A model generated the notes under the pieces. It saw only the letters and a list, made by a program, of their open reading frames with translations. It ran no database searches and was not told the DNA's origin. A DNA stretch of 64,000 bases from contig JABMCL010001116.1 of assembly GCA_018857735.1 (NCBI GenBank), positions 1,042,501-1,106,500 of the forward strand, in the 5' to 3' direction. The stretch comes from Alviniconcha marisindica (Eukaryota; Mollusca; Gastropoda; Provannidae). Position 1 is the stretch's first letter, and every line of letters starts with the position of its first letter. Below are positions 9,643 to 21,500 of this stretch, piece by piece. The position numbers were made by a program, and so were the translations under genes.

Positions 9643-12600
9643 TGTGTGTGTGTGTGCGTTTCTTGCACTCTCTCTATCTCATCTGAGCTTTTGTGGCACT
9701 GGAGTCCTTACAGAAGGTCTCTATTTTATTTTATTTTTTATCCTTTTGTCTTGGGTTTCAGTTGCATCCAACCAGCGGATTATTTTCTGGGTACTTGGGT
9801 TTTTCACTCATCCTCTGGGATGTTTAGAAGTGGATGCTTTTTCTTCCTTTTGCAAGGTTAGACATATGCTGTAGTTTTTTTGTTTTTTGTTTTTATGTAT
9901 TATGAAACACATACTCCAAAGCTCAGTCTCTTCCTCCTTCACTCCATCTTCTGTGCCATCTTATTTTTCATGTAATATACATATTCATTACAACACACCC
10001 ATTTCAAATACATCTCAGCTTCATGCTTGCATTCCACAACAAACTTCAGCAGCAAGCGAAAGAGAAGTAGTCAGATTTCATTTACATCATCATTTGTATT
10101 GAAAAAAACAACTATTAATTATTATCTGTCTGTAGTTTGAAAAAGGTGCTTACATTGAAAATAACATGTTTCATATTGTCCAGTTAAAATAGCATTCTTT
10201 TTAACCTTGTGTTTCAATCTTGTAATCCCATACTAGAAAAATAGCTCTGTAGTCATTCATAATACTGAAAGTTGGCATGGGCAAGGTGTGGAGTCCTGTT
10301 CTAGCCCTGAAAGTAGGCATGTGAGTCCCATTCTAGCCCTGAAAGTAGGCATGAGAGTCCTGTTCTAGCCCTGAAAGCAGGCATGAGAGTCCTGTTCTAG
10401 CCCTGAAAGTAGGCATGAGAGTCCTGTTTTAGCCCTGAAAGTAGGCTTGAGAGTCCTGTTTTAGCCCTGAAAGTAGGCTTGAGAGTCCTGTTCTAGCCCT
10501 GAAAGTAGGCATGAGAGTCCTGTTTTAGCCCTGAAAGTAGGCTTGAGAGTCCTGTTTTAGCCCTGAAAGTAGGCTTGAGAGTCCTGTTCTAGCCATGAAA
10601 GTAGGCATGAGAGTCCTGTTCCAGCCATGAAAGTAGGCATGAGAGTCCTGTTCTAGCCCTGAAAGTAGGCTTGTGCAAAGCACAGAGTCCTGTCTGAGCC
10701 CTGAAAGTAGGCATGGGCAATAGTATATATATCTATACCACACAATTCAAACCAATCTGTCAATACAGCTACTGCATGCACTTAGCATCAGTGGTGAGGC
10801 AGCTTAACTCTGCTGTCGCTGTCTTTGCCTGGCAAAACAAAATGAAATCTGAGGAAACTACAAAAGACCAAATTAATGACGCTCATGCAGAAAAATATTT
10901 ACATTCAGATTTCACAAGTGCAAATAAAAACTAAACGTTTTAGGAACGCACACTGAATTCACACCAAACTATAACCCAATGGCTGACCAACGCACACCAA
11001 ATTCACACCAAATTATTACCAAACAACTGACCAACTAACGGTGGTTTTGTGTTTACTGTAGACTGCCTGAGTGTGTGCATCTAGTCAGGTACTGATCAAT
11101 ATTAATCACTAAAAAAAAGCCAAATTCAAGACTTTCAAAAACACAAACAGAAAACAGGTGCCTTTAAAACAGAAACAGAAAAAAGCATCAACAAAACCAT
11201 CTTACAAATTTTCACTTTGCATAGGAAAACTCTCAGGATTGTTCTGGTCTTCACTGGAACCAAGTAAGATCATACTTCTTGCTGAAAAAATCTTTATCTC
11301 TAAAGAATCAATTAACACATCAACTGTTCTTCTTGTTGAAAAAACAACAATAGATTACAATCTCACATAAATCAACTCTCTTCTTTTTGCTGAAAAAAAG
11401 TCAAAATTTCGATCTCATTAGATTCTACCGAGTTATTATTCTTGCTGGGCGAAAAAATAAATAAAAAATGTCCTGATCTCACAAGAACAAATTTTATTCC
11501 TGTTGCAAAGAAAATCCATTCACCTCACAAGAGTCAAATAAGGTATTATTCTTGTTGAAAAAATCTTGGTCACATGAGAAACTTCTCAGAGACAGCTAGG
11601 ATGAAGCATATGTGGACTTGCCCCAAAGCCATAAATGCCACCTTGAACTGAAGTCTTAGACTACAAGTATTTTTTCAGTTATTTACACAAGCTGGATGCT
11701 TTACCAATAAATTTCTGGCACCTATGCTTAATTTTTTTTATGCCATTATTTATTTTGTTACATTTAGTATTCAACGAAAGGTAACACCAACCAGCGTCAA
11801 AGCAGCCCCTGAAAAGATCAGTTTAACACTCTACCTTCTGACATCATTGCGTGAGCTGCCCAAAGCTGTTCTGAGTTGGTCCATGACAGCTTCACACAAG
11901 GCTTTGTCTGCTTTGCCACTCTTCTGAATGTCTAAAGATGCAAATAGCTGCTCCGCTACTGATGCATATTCTGTGCAAAGAGAAAACACACATGAGAAAT
12001 AGGTAGGTAGGTAGTGTTGCTTAATGTTCTCAGATGTCAGTTGACATATTAGGGAGAAGCTGTGACCAATGCTGAAGCATGGTTCAATATAACTTTACGT
12101 TCACGGAAACCAGAAGGCTCGTTAGGACGGACAGCTCAGAACGGCCACCTCGACTCTCACACAGCTCCTGAACTATGACATGAGAAATAGTTAGGTCTTG
12201 GATTTTAAAGTCTTGGGAGGTAGAAGGTTGGTGGGGGTGGGGGGGTGGGGGGGAGCTAAATCTAATTAGGGGTGACCAATTTTCACACAAATACTGTGTG
12301 ATGTGAATTTTCTGACTAGTTGCCATGTACTTGCTTTACTCCCCCTCCTCTGTGGCAACAGTCTAACAAGTAGTAACATATACTTCTGAATTGTTCATCC
12401 ACATAACTATAAAAAGGTACGAGTATTTCCGCACAGTAAATGCATGTGCAAGGCAACATTTGGCACAGTACACTGCACCCGCTCACTGTAGGCTTCAAAG
12501 CTTCCTGTTCACAGGTACACTGACCTCGTCCTCCCTGACGCTATTCAGTCTTCTTCTTCTTCTTCTCTCTGCACTGTGGCTAAAGACATCCCGGTGCACA

Positions 12601-13576
12601 TAAGCTCTCAATACGCCTCTCATGTCCTAGTGCTCACGGGAAAACATCAACATGATGGAGTTTGTAATTCCTTTCCACAAACAGTTCAAGGGAAGAAACC
12701 AGCACGTCAAAACAGCATTCACAGCAGTGGTGATGGAGTAGTCTCCCATGGTTTACCAGCAACAATTTAGCTCTCTCTTTGTTTTTTTGTTTTTTCTTTT
12801 TTAAATCTGCCACTAGAAAGTTTGGGGATTGTGAAGCATGATAAAGGATGGCGCCATAAAAAGGATCTGCTTAAAATGTATCTCAAACCCCATAATTAAT
12901 TCTTAAGGCAGGATGGGAAAGATGATGTAAACCACCTCTAAAACTGTAGTTTTAGCTGCAAGGAACATGGCTATAGCCTGGATCTAACACAAACACATAA
13001 GTAATTAAGTGAACCACAGTACCTCTGAGAACACAGCAAGTGAAGACAGAAGAGCGGAAGACATCATAGGGCACAGCTTCATAATCATAGCATTCCAGTT
13101 TCTTCACAAGCTTTATCGTCACAGTTGATGGCAAATTTCTGCAAAACAATGAAAAATATCAGTAAAAACAAAGACAGTTCAAAGGTTTTGCTTTCTTCCA
13201 CACATGCTTCATAGTTACTTGTCAACTATTGTGGTTTGTGCTGCATCTGCTATCTCCTAGCACAAACTGTATAAAGGAAAAAGAGAAACAGACAGGTGTT
13301 TGAAAACAAACAGAAAAAACAAAGCACTGAATACAATGAGGTAACACGCTGGCTGAAGACGTTTCAATCTTAACTAGTTTAAGTACCATAAGTGTCAAGT
13401 GGCAGTTTGTGATAAATAAACTGCTATAATAATACTGAGAGCATTTTAACTTCATGCTACAAAACTCTATCATTAACAAATATTACTCTCTTTTTACTCG
13501 TTTTTTGTTGTTGTTGTGTTTTTGTTTTTAGAATGAATAAAATGTATGATCTGGGCTATTTTCTGTTTTTTTTACT

Positions 13577-13629
<53 letters not shown>

Positions 13630-16600
13630 ATTTTCCAACAGTATGCGTATGCATGTACCAGATTCTCTGGGTGGGTGTATATGTATGTGTGCTTGTTTGA
13701 GATTCATTATGCCTTGGACATACAGGTCTACTTATTAATGTATTATCATGTCACAGATTCATGGCTATCCTTGTCAGGACATATATATACATTCCTTGCT
13801 TTTGTGTAATTAAAATGTGCAGTGCTTTGACTCACCAAAGGCGAAAGTGTTCTATAAATTCTCAGGTATTATTGTCAATACTAATGGAGTGTGTCAATTC
13901 CTGCTGGTTTGTGTGAGAAGGAGGCCCAGCTGCAGTGTAGTTCAGATTTCAAGTTCAAATCCTGGCTCAGGCAGTACTCTTTTTGGAGTGGGTAAAAACC
14001 TTCACCAGGAAAGATTCACCTTTAAGGAGAAGGTTAGTATCAAACAGATGCAGAACACACCTTGACTGACAACTGTATTTTTCACTTGACTGAATCTGTT
14101 CAATACTAACCTTCTCCTTAAAGGTGAATCTTTCCTGGTGAAGGTTTTTACCCACTCCAAAAAGAGTACTGCCTGAGCCAGGATTTGAACTTGAAATCTG
14201 AACTACACTGTCCATAGGAAAACTGGGGCTTACACTGCCTGCAGAAAATGTCACACATGCAGACGAAAGACAGTTCCCAATCAGATTTCAACAGCCTGTC
14301 AACCAAGAAAAGACAGCCATGTTCTTACTTGCAAAGAGCATGAAGAAGCTCTGTGTATACTGTTCCATTCACTCCCCTCAATTTCTTGTTTACTGCAGAA
14401 AAGGGGAAAAAATTAAACACCTGCATAATTTAGGATTCCAGATCTCTAGCTAGCATGTACAAAACAAACTGTCCAGTCCACTAAGGAGCAGTTTGCCACG
14501 AACAAAACAACAAAACAATGCATCGCTGAAGGTAAAGAGATTCATTTTGCGCTTGAGACTCATCATGAACAAAACAACAGAACGCAACACATTGCTGAAG
14601 GTAAAGAGCTAGAATCATTTTATGCTTGAGACTTGCCATGAACAAAGCAAAAGACAGTGCTGAAGGTAAAGTCCTTGACCCATTTTGTGTTTGAGATTTG
14701 TCATGAACAAAACAACACAATGCAACACATTGCTGACGGTAAAGAGCTAGACTCACTTTGACATTTGTGCATAATACGACTTGTTATCAACAAAACAAGA
14801 GAATGCAGCACAGTATAAAACCAAGAGTTAAAGTGGTAGCCTCACTTTTGTGTTTGCCAAGGAGGTTGTAGGCCTCTCTGATGTTGACCTCAAAGACAGG
14901 CCGGCTGTGGTGGGTCATAGTGATGATGCGCAGTGCTCGCTGAACCAGTGAAGTCTGCTCTTCCACCAAGGCCTCAAAGCTGAGTCACAATAATTTCATT
15001 AAATATCATCTTAAACAGCCACGTGAAAAGCATGCAAGTAAAAGAGCAAGTTTGTTGCTTCTTCAAAACAAGTTTGCTCCAAACATTTACTGGCAGAATC
15101 TGCACTACCCCATGTTACACACTAATGCTACAGCTAGAATAACTGCACATTATGATGGGCAGCAGACACCCTTTTTGCTGTTTACTAAATTATGCAGAAG
15201 GCAGCATCACCAGACAAGGAAACTGTGTTTAGTTTGTACGTGTATGCACTTTACCTGTATGGGCAAGGGTTTTGGAAAGCCCTGTGGGCAGTGTACTGGT
15301 CTTGTAACACATTTTTTTTTTATTACAGTAATATATATATATGTAATGGAGTGGTGGAGCGTAGAAGGACAGTGACCCAGGCAGTGGAGTCAGTAAAAAT
15401 GGAGACCACAGCTGGCGGACGGCAGCCAGGTTTTATTCTACAGCAGCAGACAATTTTCAGCACACCCAAAATCCTCACGCGCACGCAAAGAGAACGGCGC
15501 GGGCCGCAAGGAACACATGCTATCGCTACAATGAAATCAGCCCTCTGGACCACAAAATGGCTGACAATTGTGTTTCCTTGGCCCACACAAATACAGTTTC
15601 CTCAACAATAACTAAACTAATTAAAACATGAAAAACATCAAATAAAAGCTACAGTTACAATCTTTTAAACCGTATAAACAAAATGTACACACATGACTTA
15701 TTTTATTTACAAAAAGAGTGGGAAGCATGGCTTGTGCCTGTCTATAAACAGATTTGTGCAACTAAATCACAACTAACACAATGTACAGAATATAACTGTC
15801 AATAAAACTTACATCAGAAAAAAGTGCACGCGCCCACGGTTAAAATGGTACATAACAATTACAATACAACGCTCTGTAAGAGAAGCAAGACACACTCAAA
15901 GACTAGCACTAAAACAATTGGCGCGAACTTTCGCCTGGGGCGCATTATCTTAGTCGCAGCATTGCTGATAAAGTGATATTAAGTAGTCTATGAATATAAC
16001 TTAGCTTCTACAGTACACAATACTCAATAAGTTAATTTCAACCCAAAATAAACACTAAACATGAAGTCAGCTAAGCAAAATACTATACGACAAAGCATTG
16101 ATCGACATAGAATTACTTTAATCGAGTCAAAACAACGATTCACTACTATTCACTAGTACTAAACAGAGAACGCACCATGCAGACGACGGCTATAAAAAGA
16201 ATGGACCTAGAGAGGCATCAGCTACTGATTAAACTCAATCCTGCGTCTAAATAAACGTTGGATAAACATTCTAAGATGCCAAATTATGTTACACATGGCT
16301 TGGTGCATAAAAAGGACTAGGTAAACAAAGAGTAGGTAAACAAACAAGCGGTCAAATGACTCAAAATATTAAGGGAGAAAACAGATTTGAAACTGGCACA
16401 CACCAGCGGCTATCGCCGGTCGGCTGTGTGAAGGCCATGTGGCCATGTGGCGCTCCAAAACAAAAGCGTCATCTGCTCCAGTTCCCGGGTTACTAACAGT
16501 ACAGTAACGAAATTGCATGGATCTGATAACCAGGGTGGGATTGCCGTTAAAACATATACAAAGAGCACTTGCTCACATATAAAATATAAAATAGAAAGTA

Positions 16601-18268
16601 TAAAAAGAATTGTAAGATCAAACGGCCAGTAAAAATGGTAAACTGACTAGTCTGCCAGGAACATGACTGGGTCATCGGGTCGATTAGCAATGATCTTCCC
16701 TAACACATCTCGGATGACCGTGTTCACATTTGTGCGTTCTGAAACAAAAGAAAAGAAGACAATATTTATCAAATGTTATGACAAAAGCATCAGCTGAAAT
16801 CATCACTCTCCTTACTCTTAGTGTTATTTAATATAAAGACACTGGCACATTCAGCATGTTTAAAGGAGATTCCTATCTAAAAAGCACCATGGGCCCTATC
16901 CATAACAATAAAACGAAAACTCCCTATCCATAGCAATAAAACGAAAACTCCCTATCCATAGCAATAAAACGAAAACTCTCTATCCATAGCAATAAAACGA
17001 AAACTCCCAATCCATAGCAATAAAATAAAAACTACACTCATAGCATTTTTTGTTTAAATCATTTTTATGTCTGACCTAGTTTGTTAAAAATAATAAAGAA
17101 AACGCTAAAAGTCATTTTTTTTAAATGAAACATTTTAACTGTTGAGCATAATATATAAGATTAAAAGTTGACTGCATTTCTAGACTTATGCAATTATGTT
17201 TATTTTATTGTATGAGCATGTTTCAAATCTATGATTTGGCCATCTGGCATTGGCACAGTAAAACTCAGATTTGTTTCTCCTACCTGACATGTTGTCTTGA
17301 TTGATGCAGCAGTGCCTGTTTTGTATCCATGGTTTAATGGACCTCAATGATATGATGCTGAAGCTTCCATATCATTATCAATTCCACATGGTTTGGTAAT
17401 TTATAATACTAATAGGAAGTATGCAATAAGCCAATAACACATGGTGAAGAAAATGGTGACATGCATGTAGTTTTCATTCTTCAGTCATTCAGATAATGAA
17501 TCAACAGCCACAGGCAAAAGATCTTTTCACACCCTTCCTCTTGCTTACCCTGTGCCCTGTCACAGAACAGACTACAGAAAGTTTTCCTACTCCCTGTGTG
17601 CCAGTCAGCTGGAAGATCCTGACCAGGGACATGGCCTCAGCCCCTCAGCCCCAACCCTCAAGTCTTTCCGGTCCCCACTGTCCAAATGCACCAAAGCAAT
17701 TCCCCCCACCACCACCCCCTCTTTTTCTCTCTCAGTGCCCTCCTTTACACCACAGTAAATTAGTGTTCACAAAGATGCAGTTGGTCACTTAACTGACGAA
17801 GAATTTAAAACTACTGTCAGATCAACAGGGGTCACATTCATTGCAAGGTTCTGCCGTAAATATTACATTTTTCGAGTGCTGTACGCATTTTAGCCACATC
17901 GCTGCATCACCATATGCAAAATGACTGAACACCAATTCAAGTTATGGCTCACTGCATGGTGACAACACAACGGCTCACTGCATGGTGACAACACAATGGC
18001 TCACTGCATGGTGACAACACAATGGCTCACTGCATGGTGGCTACTGCGTCACTGAACACAGCTTGTATAGTTGTAAATTCTGCCGTGGCCCTGCACTCCT
18101 CTCCGGCACACACTGCAAGTGTAGTCAATGAAGGGCAGAATCCAGAAAATTAACCCCAATACATATATGCATATCATTATACATGTACTTGCCAAGAAAC
18201 TGTTTGTCGCTGTCCAAAGGCTTTTCCTCACTGGTTGATGTAGTTGGTTTTCGCCTCTCTGCCGCCAT
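8467..18268 (-). CDS. TPGS1: Tubulin polyglutamylase complex subunit 1
   Basis: TPGS1 is the scaffold/localisation subunit of the TTLL1 polyglutamylase complex that adds glutamate chains to axonemal and neuronal tubulin. Coding exons (minus): 18268-18193, 16738-16648, 14979-14846, 14392-14329, 13138-13023, 11970-11835, 9267-9210, 8571-8467. Phases close exactly, giving 259 aa (human about 290). Recognisable blocks in order: FLERTNVNTVIRDVL and RPDDPVMFLADYFE; QRALRIITMTHHSRP; NGTVYTELLHALC; LVKKLECYDYEAVPYDVFRS; ALCEAVMDQLRTALGSS; LAPEGLHLALER; and C-terminal TEQFVSEACEAFLAKVR. The family hallmarks (RPEEPIAFLAHYF-like, HHS, CRDHEAVP-like, FIAKV-like) are all present. Exon 1 uses a GC donor (GCAAGT); the GT five bases downstream would shift the frame. 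The divergent neighbour is ANKRD54. Repeats and a SINE crowd several introns. The short C-terminal exons 7 and 8 were placed by homology and phase. Confidence 0.93.
8575..8885. repeat. Minisatellite next to the TPGS1 exon 8 acceptor
   Basis: About nine imperfect units of 27-35 bp (CACTGCTGATGACRYGTGTC plus CATCAAAT). The array starts directly at the exon 8 acceptor: the intron end TCAAATTACACTGCTGATGA (plus strand, 8578-8597) is itself a diverged unit, although the AG is lost in the other copies. Confidence 0.85.
9043..9148. repeat. CA microsatellite
   Basis: CA/TACA-rich tract ending in an uninterrupted (CA)n run at about 9111-9148, in TPGS1 intron 7. Confidence 0.9.
9598..9658. repeat. GT microsatellite
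   Basis: (GT)n with one GA interruption, in TPGS1 intron 6. Confidence 0.9.
10275..10715. repeat. 31-bp minisatellite in TPGS1 intron 6
   Basis: About 14 units of CCTGAAAGTAGGCATGAGAG plus TCCTGTTCTAG, with T/C and C/T point variants that alternate along the array. No gene signal. Confidence 0.95.
12003..12177 (-). mobile_element. SINE-like element with 13-bp target-site duplication
   Basis: Flanked by ACATGAGAAATAG at 11990-12002 and 12178-12190, a perfect 13-base duplication. The element is on the minus strand and ends in a GTAGGTAG-type simple tail (CTACCTACC on its own strand). The shared core is described at 2601. The long duplication and simple-repeat tail indicate LINE-driven retrotransposition. 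It sits only 33 bases from the start of TPGS1 exon 6, inside intron 5. Confidence 0.88.
13579..13628. repeat. GT microsatellite
   Basis: Uninterrupted (GT)n of about 25 units, in TPGS1 intron 4. Confidence 0.95.
13933..14210. repeat. 278-bp near-perfect palindrome
   Basis: Two arms of 121 bases (13933-14053 and 14090-14210) are reverse complements with very few differences, around a 36-base spacer, in TPGS1 intron 4. Each arm holds AAGTTCAAATCCTGG, which resembles a Pol III B box (GTTCRAATCC), preceded by GTAGTTCAG, so each may be a tRNA-derived SINE head in opposite orientation. Transcripts would form a long double-stranded hairpin. Confidence 0.85.
14490..14846. repeat. Imperfect tandem repeat copying the TPGS1 exon 3 donor region
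   Basis: About four units of 60-85 bp share GGTAAAG, CATTTTGTGTTTGAGA and ATGAACAAAACAACA. The unit next to the gene is the real exon 3 end: CACTTTTGTGTTTGCCA spans the donor, with exonic sequence to its right. The copies lie in intron 3, just downstream of the exon in transcription order. Confidence 0.7.
15332..16500 (-). mobile_element. Possible solo LTR or retroelement fragment
   Basis: A block of about 1.15 kb in TPGS1 intron 2 with base composition unlike its surroundings. Read on the minus strand it begins near TGTTAGTAACCCGGG and ends ...CTCCATTACA, a TG...CA layout, with an AATAAA at about 15432-15437 near the end. ACAGTAA occurs at 15325-15331 and 16501-16507 and may be a target duplication, but its distance from the TG/CA ends is not exact. 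No coding capacity. Confidence 0.35.
16895..17040. repeat. 30-bp tandem repeat in TPGS1 intron 1
   Basis: Five units of CCATAGCAATAAAACGAAAA plus CTCCCTAT, the last degenerating. Confidence 0.9.
17940..18040. repeat. 28-bp tandem repeat in TPGS1 intron 1
   Basis: Four units of GGCTCACTGCATGGTGACAA plus CACAAT. Confidence 0.9.
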
Positions 18269-18272
18269 CTTG
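18261..18272 (-). promoter_or_regulatory. TISU/YY1 element at the TPGS1 start codon
   Basis: The minus strand reads CAAGATGGCGGC, a full match to the TISU consensus SAASATGGCGGC, which is also a YY1 site. In vertebrates this element marks genes with very short 5' UTRs translated without scanning. It supports the ATG at 18266-18268 and places transcription start a few bases upstream. Confidence 0.7.
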
Positions 18273-18570
18273 TTGTCATCAGTTACCTCAGCATTGATTG
18301 GGCGATGTGAAAAAATATAATACGGAGTAAATATTCATAAGTTGCTCTTCAAAGATATAACACTACTTTTTATTATTAAAATATTTTATAATATCTTTCG
18401 CCTATTAAAAGCATCATTCTCATCCACAAGATTGTAAAATAAAGAGTCTATATTTGGTACAGAGATATTTTTAGGGGAAGCAACTCCTAAGGTGTTTTTG
18501 AGAACACACAATAGTCCATAGTGTCAAAAGTGGGAATTAATCAGTTGTCCTGACTGTGTCTACGGTGCCA
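18269..18570. promoter_or_regulatory. Bidirectional promoter between TPGS1 and ANKRD54
   Basis: Only 302 bases separate the two divergent start codons. No TATA box is obvious. A YY1/TISU element sits at the TPGS1 end. The interior is AT-rich, and I see no CpG-island character. Joint control is inferred from distance only. Confidence 0.6.
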
Positions 18571-21500
18571 ATGTATCGCAATGCAAGTGAAGACAATGAG
18601 GCAGACGAAAGATGCAAATCTAGTAGCAGTTCCGAAGGAGAATATCATTTAAACGTTGTGCAGGTACGGGTAGTCGCCTGAGTATTCAGCTTTGATCATG
18701 GTGGTGATGATAGTCAATTTGTAAAACGCACAATATATATGTATGGGAAAACCGTAAAACTAGTAGAAGTAAAATCGGATTCCAACCATCAGTCGCTCAG
18801 TTGTGAATTCTCTGCCCAAAGAACCACTTGGCCACATCTTGATCTTGATCATGATGGTTACGTCGACTTGGGCCATGTCCTGGCATAAATGTCGACGGAA
18901 AAACGGGGAGAGCACTTAATGTTGAGTCGAGATGAGGGATCGAAATTCCTCCACCGACTTTGCAGATTTGGAGGTGGGGAAGACGGGTTCGGGGGATATT
19001 CAGCACAGGTGATGGGGGGAATGTATAATTAATATATATATAAACTATAAGTTTTTAAGTTTACTAAGTACTATTACTGCTATTGCACTAAGCAGTGAGG
19101 GAGAAGAAGAAATGAAAGTCGGGATTTTGAAAAGAGAAAGGTCTTCAGCCAGTCCCTAAAGCCCTCTGTCAGCTCTTAATAAAAAATATAAAAAAGGAGG
19201 TGCACAGTCACAGAAGCACAAAAACATAAATGTAGTGTTAGTACAATAGTAGTACTTAATAGTAGTTAGTACTGTTAGTGTTATCTAACAAAAAGTGTTT
19301 TGTCAACTGTATTTTACTGTACAACGATTAAACATTCAATAGAATAAGACAGAACACTTTTCAGTTAGTCTATTTAATGTACTAGACAAAACAGGAGGTC
19401 ATGAGTGATTAAAACAGATTTACCTATTCCTGATCATGTTTTTTTCAGAGTGGGCCAGAATTTCCGATTCCCAACTTCAGTATGATCCGGGATTGGAACC
19501 CCCAGGGCCCTGCAGGTCTTCAGTACATGTGTCTGCTCCCCATTCCTCTGGGACATGTCCACTACTGCAGCTCACTGGCTGAACAGACACCGCACATCAA
19601 CAAGGTCAAAGTGTCGGTCACTCATCGCCAGCAGAGGTTAAAGGAGTTCAAACTTGGCAAAACAATAGGCAGGAACATTCATGGTGACTACTAACATCTC
19701 TTTTACACTACAGTCACATCTTCAAGTTTAAGCCAGCACTGTCTGGAACAATGTGCATTATATATTAATTATGTATGTTCACACCAGTTGAGAAAATAGG
19801 ACTATGAGTGCCGCCATTTTGACCAGGTGTTTGAGTTTGACATCATAAATGTTGCAGACCTGTATGTGTATCAAAAATGTACATTATTTGATTATGTTAC
19901 ATGATATATAGTATATGCTTTTTATGTTCATAGGTAAAGGTCAAACCAAAATGGCTGCACCCTGACAAATTTAGGTTCAAAGCAAAAGATACTTCCAATG
20001 CATAATTTGTATTTTGATTTACTGATTTAGACATTGATGATGATGATGAAGTGATGCTTAATGTCCTCATATGTCAGTTGACATATTAGGGACAAGTTGT
20101 GACCAATGCCGAAGCACAGTTCAATAAGTCTTTACGTCCACAGAAACCAGAAGGCTCATTAGGACGGACAGCTCAGGACGGCCACCTCGACTCTCACACA
20201 GCTCCTGAACTATGATTTAGACATTGATAAAAACAAAATGGTGATATAATATGAAGCTGGCATTTTCACTGAATTTAGGCCAACATTTTCTGTGTCATCT
20301 CTTGAGGTCTCCTTCAACAATTAATATTATAATTTATATATACTTTATAATTATAGTGGTGGTGACCTGTATTCGTGAGCTCTAATTTCTCCTGCTTCTT
20401 ATAACACAACCTTGGAGAGGGGATGGGTCATGTTTTTTTTAAATTATCTGTTAAATCACAGACTTGTGGTATGCACACTATGTATTGTCTCATTTCAGAT
20501 GAGCGGAAACTACAGAAGGCTGCCAGTGAGAACCAGTATGAGACAGGTGTGCTTATACCTCTTGTGCTTTAACACTAGCAGTGAATAATTTAATGCAGTT
20601 GTTAAAACACACTCGTTTTGCAGAGTGAGATAGGTCCCGCTTAACAAACTAGACAGCAGTCTTAAGCCCAGTCTTGACTGCACAATCACTTGCCATTGTT
20701 TTTCAAGTGACTTGCAAGTGTGGATTGACTGAGTTGTTAATGTCAGTAGGGTTAGCACAGAAGCTTACTGTCCTGACAGCTTTGCACTATGATTGGGGGA
20801 AACTGACTGTCATGCAGTGAATAAATGGGAAACATTTCATGCTTGGCATGAACAATGTGACTGTGAGTTCAAGCAACCTGTTTACCCCATATATATATAT
20901 ATATATTTATACATGTCCATACATTTTTATGAGATCCAGAGAAATCCCAAAATGAGTCCAGACCTTCAGTTCAAAACTGGAAGAAAAATGCCATTTGCCA
21001 ATCATTATGAATAAAACAAAAGATAAGGTGATCACAAAAGAATTGGCCAGTCGGAGAGTATTTTGACCCTTCTGATTACAAGAAGAATGAGGATTGCAAA
21101 GTTTGTTTGTCCTTGCAGTTTTGAGTTGTGCTTTCTCATCAGCATAACTGGTATTTTAGGGAGTCATTGTATTCATTTTAATTCAACAGTCATAGCAATG
21201 TATGAGTTGTTCTCTTGTCTTTCATTTTTGCAGTAATAGAACTATTGGAGTCAGGAGTGGATCCTTGTTGCCATGACATCAAACAGAGAACTGCTCTTCA
21301 TTTTGCTGCATCACAAGGAAATGAACTCATTGGTATGTGTGTGTGGAGAGGGAAAGGTGTGTGGGGATTAAAAATATCATACAATTAGTGCCACTTCGTC
21401 AGATTGTTGGAAGTACAAGCTGAACTGTTTGCACAAAAAGTACACATTAAAAACAACTAGAACAGAAACCCAGCCAGATCGATGAGCATTGAGAGGATGA

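Noticed and set aside
11811..11834. TPGS1 ending at the TAG just after exon 6, or a 26-base intron to the next AG
   Set aside because: The next exons (9267-9210 and 8571-8467) continue the family alignment in phase; 26 bases is too short for an intron.
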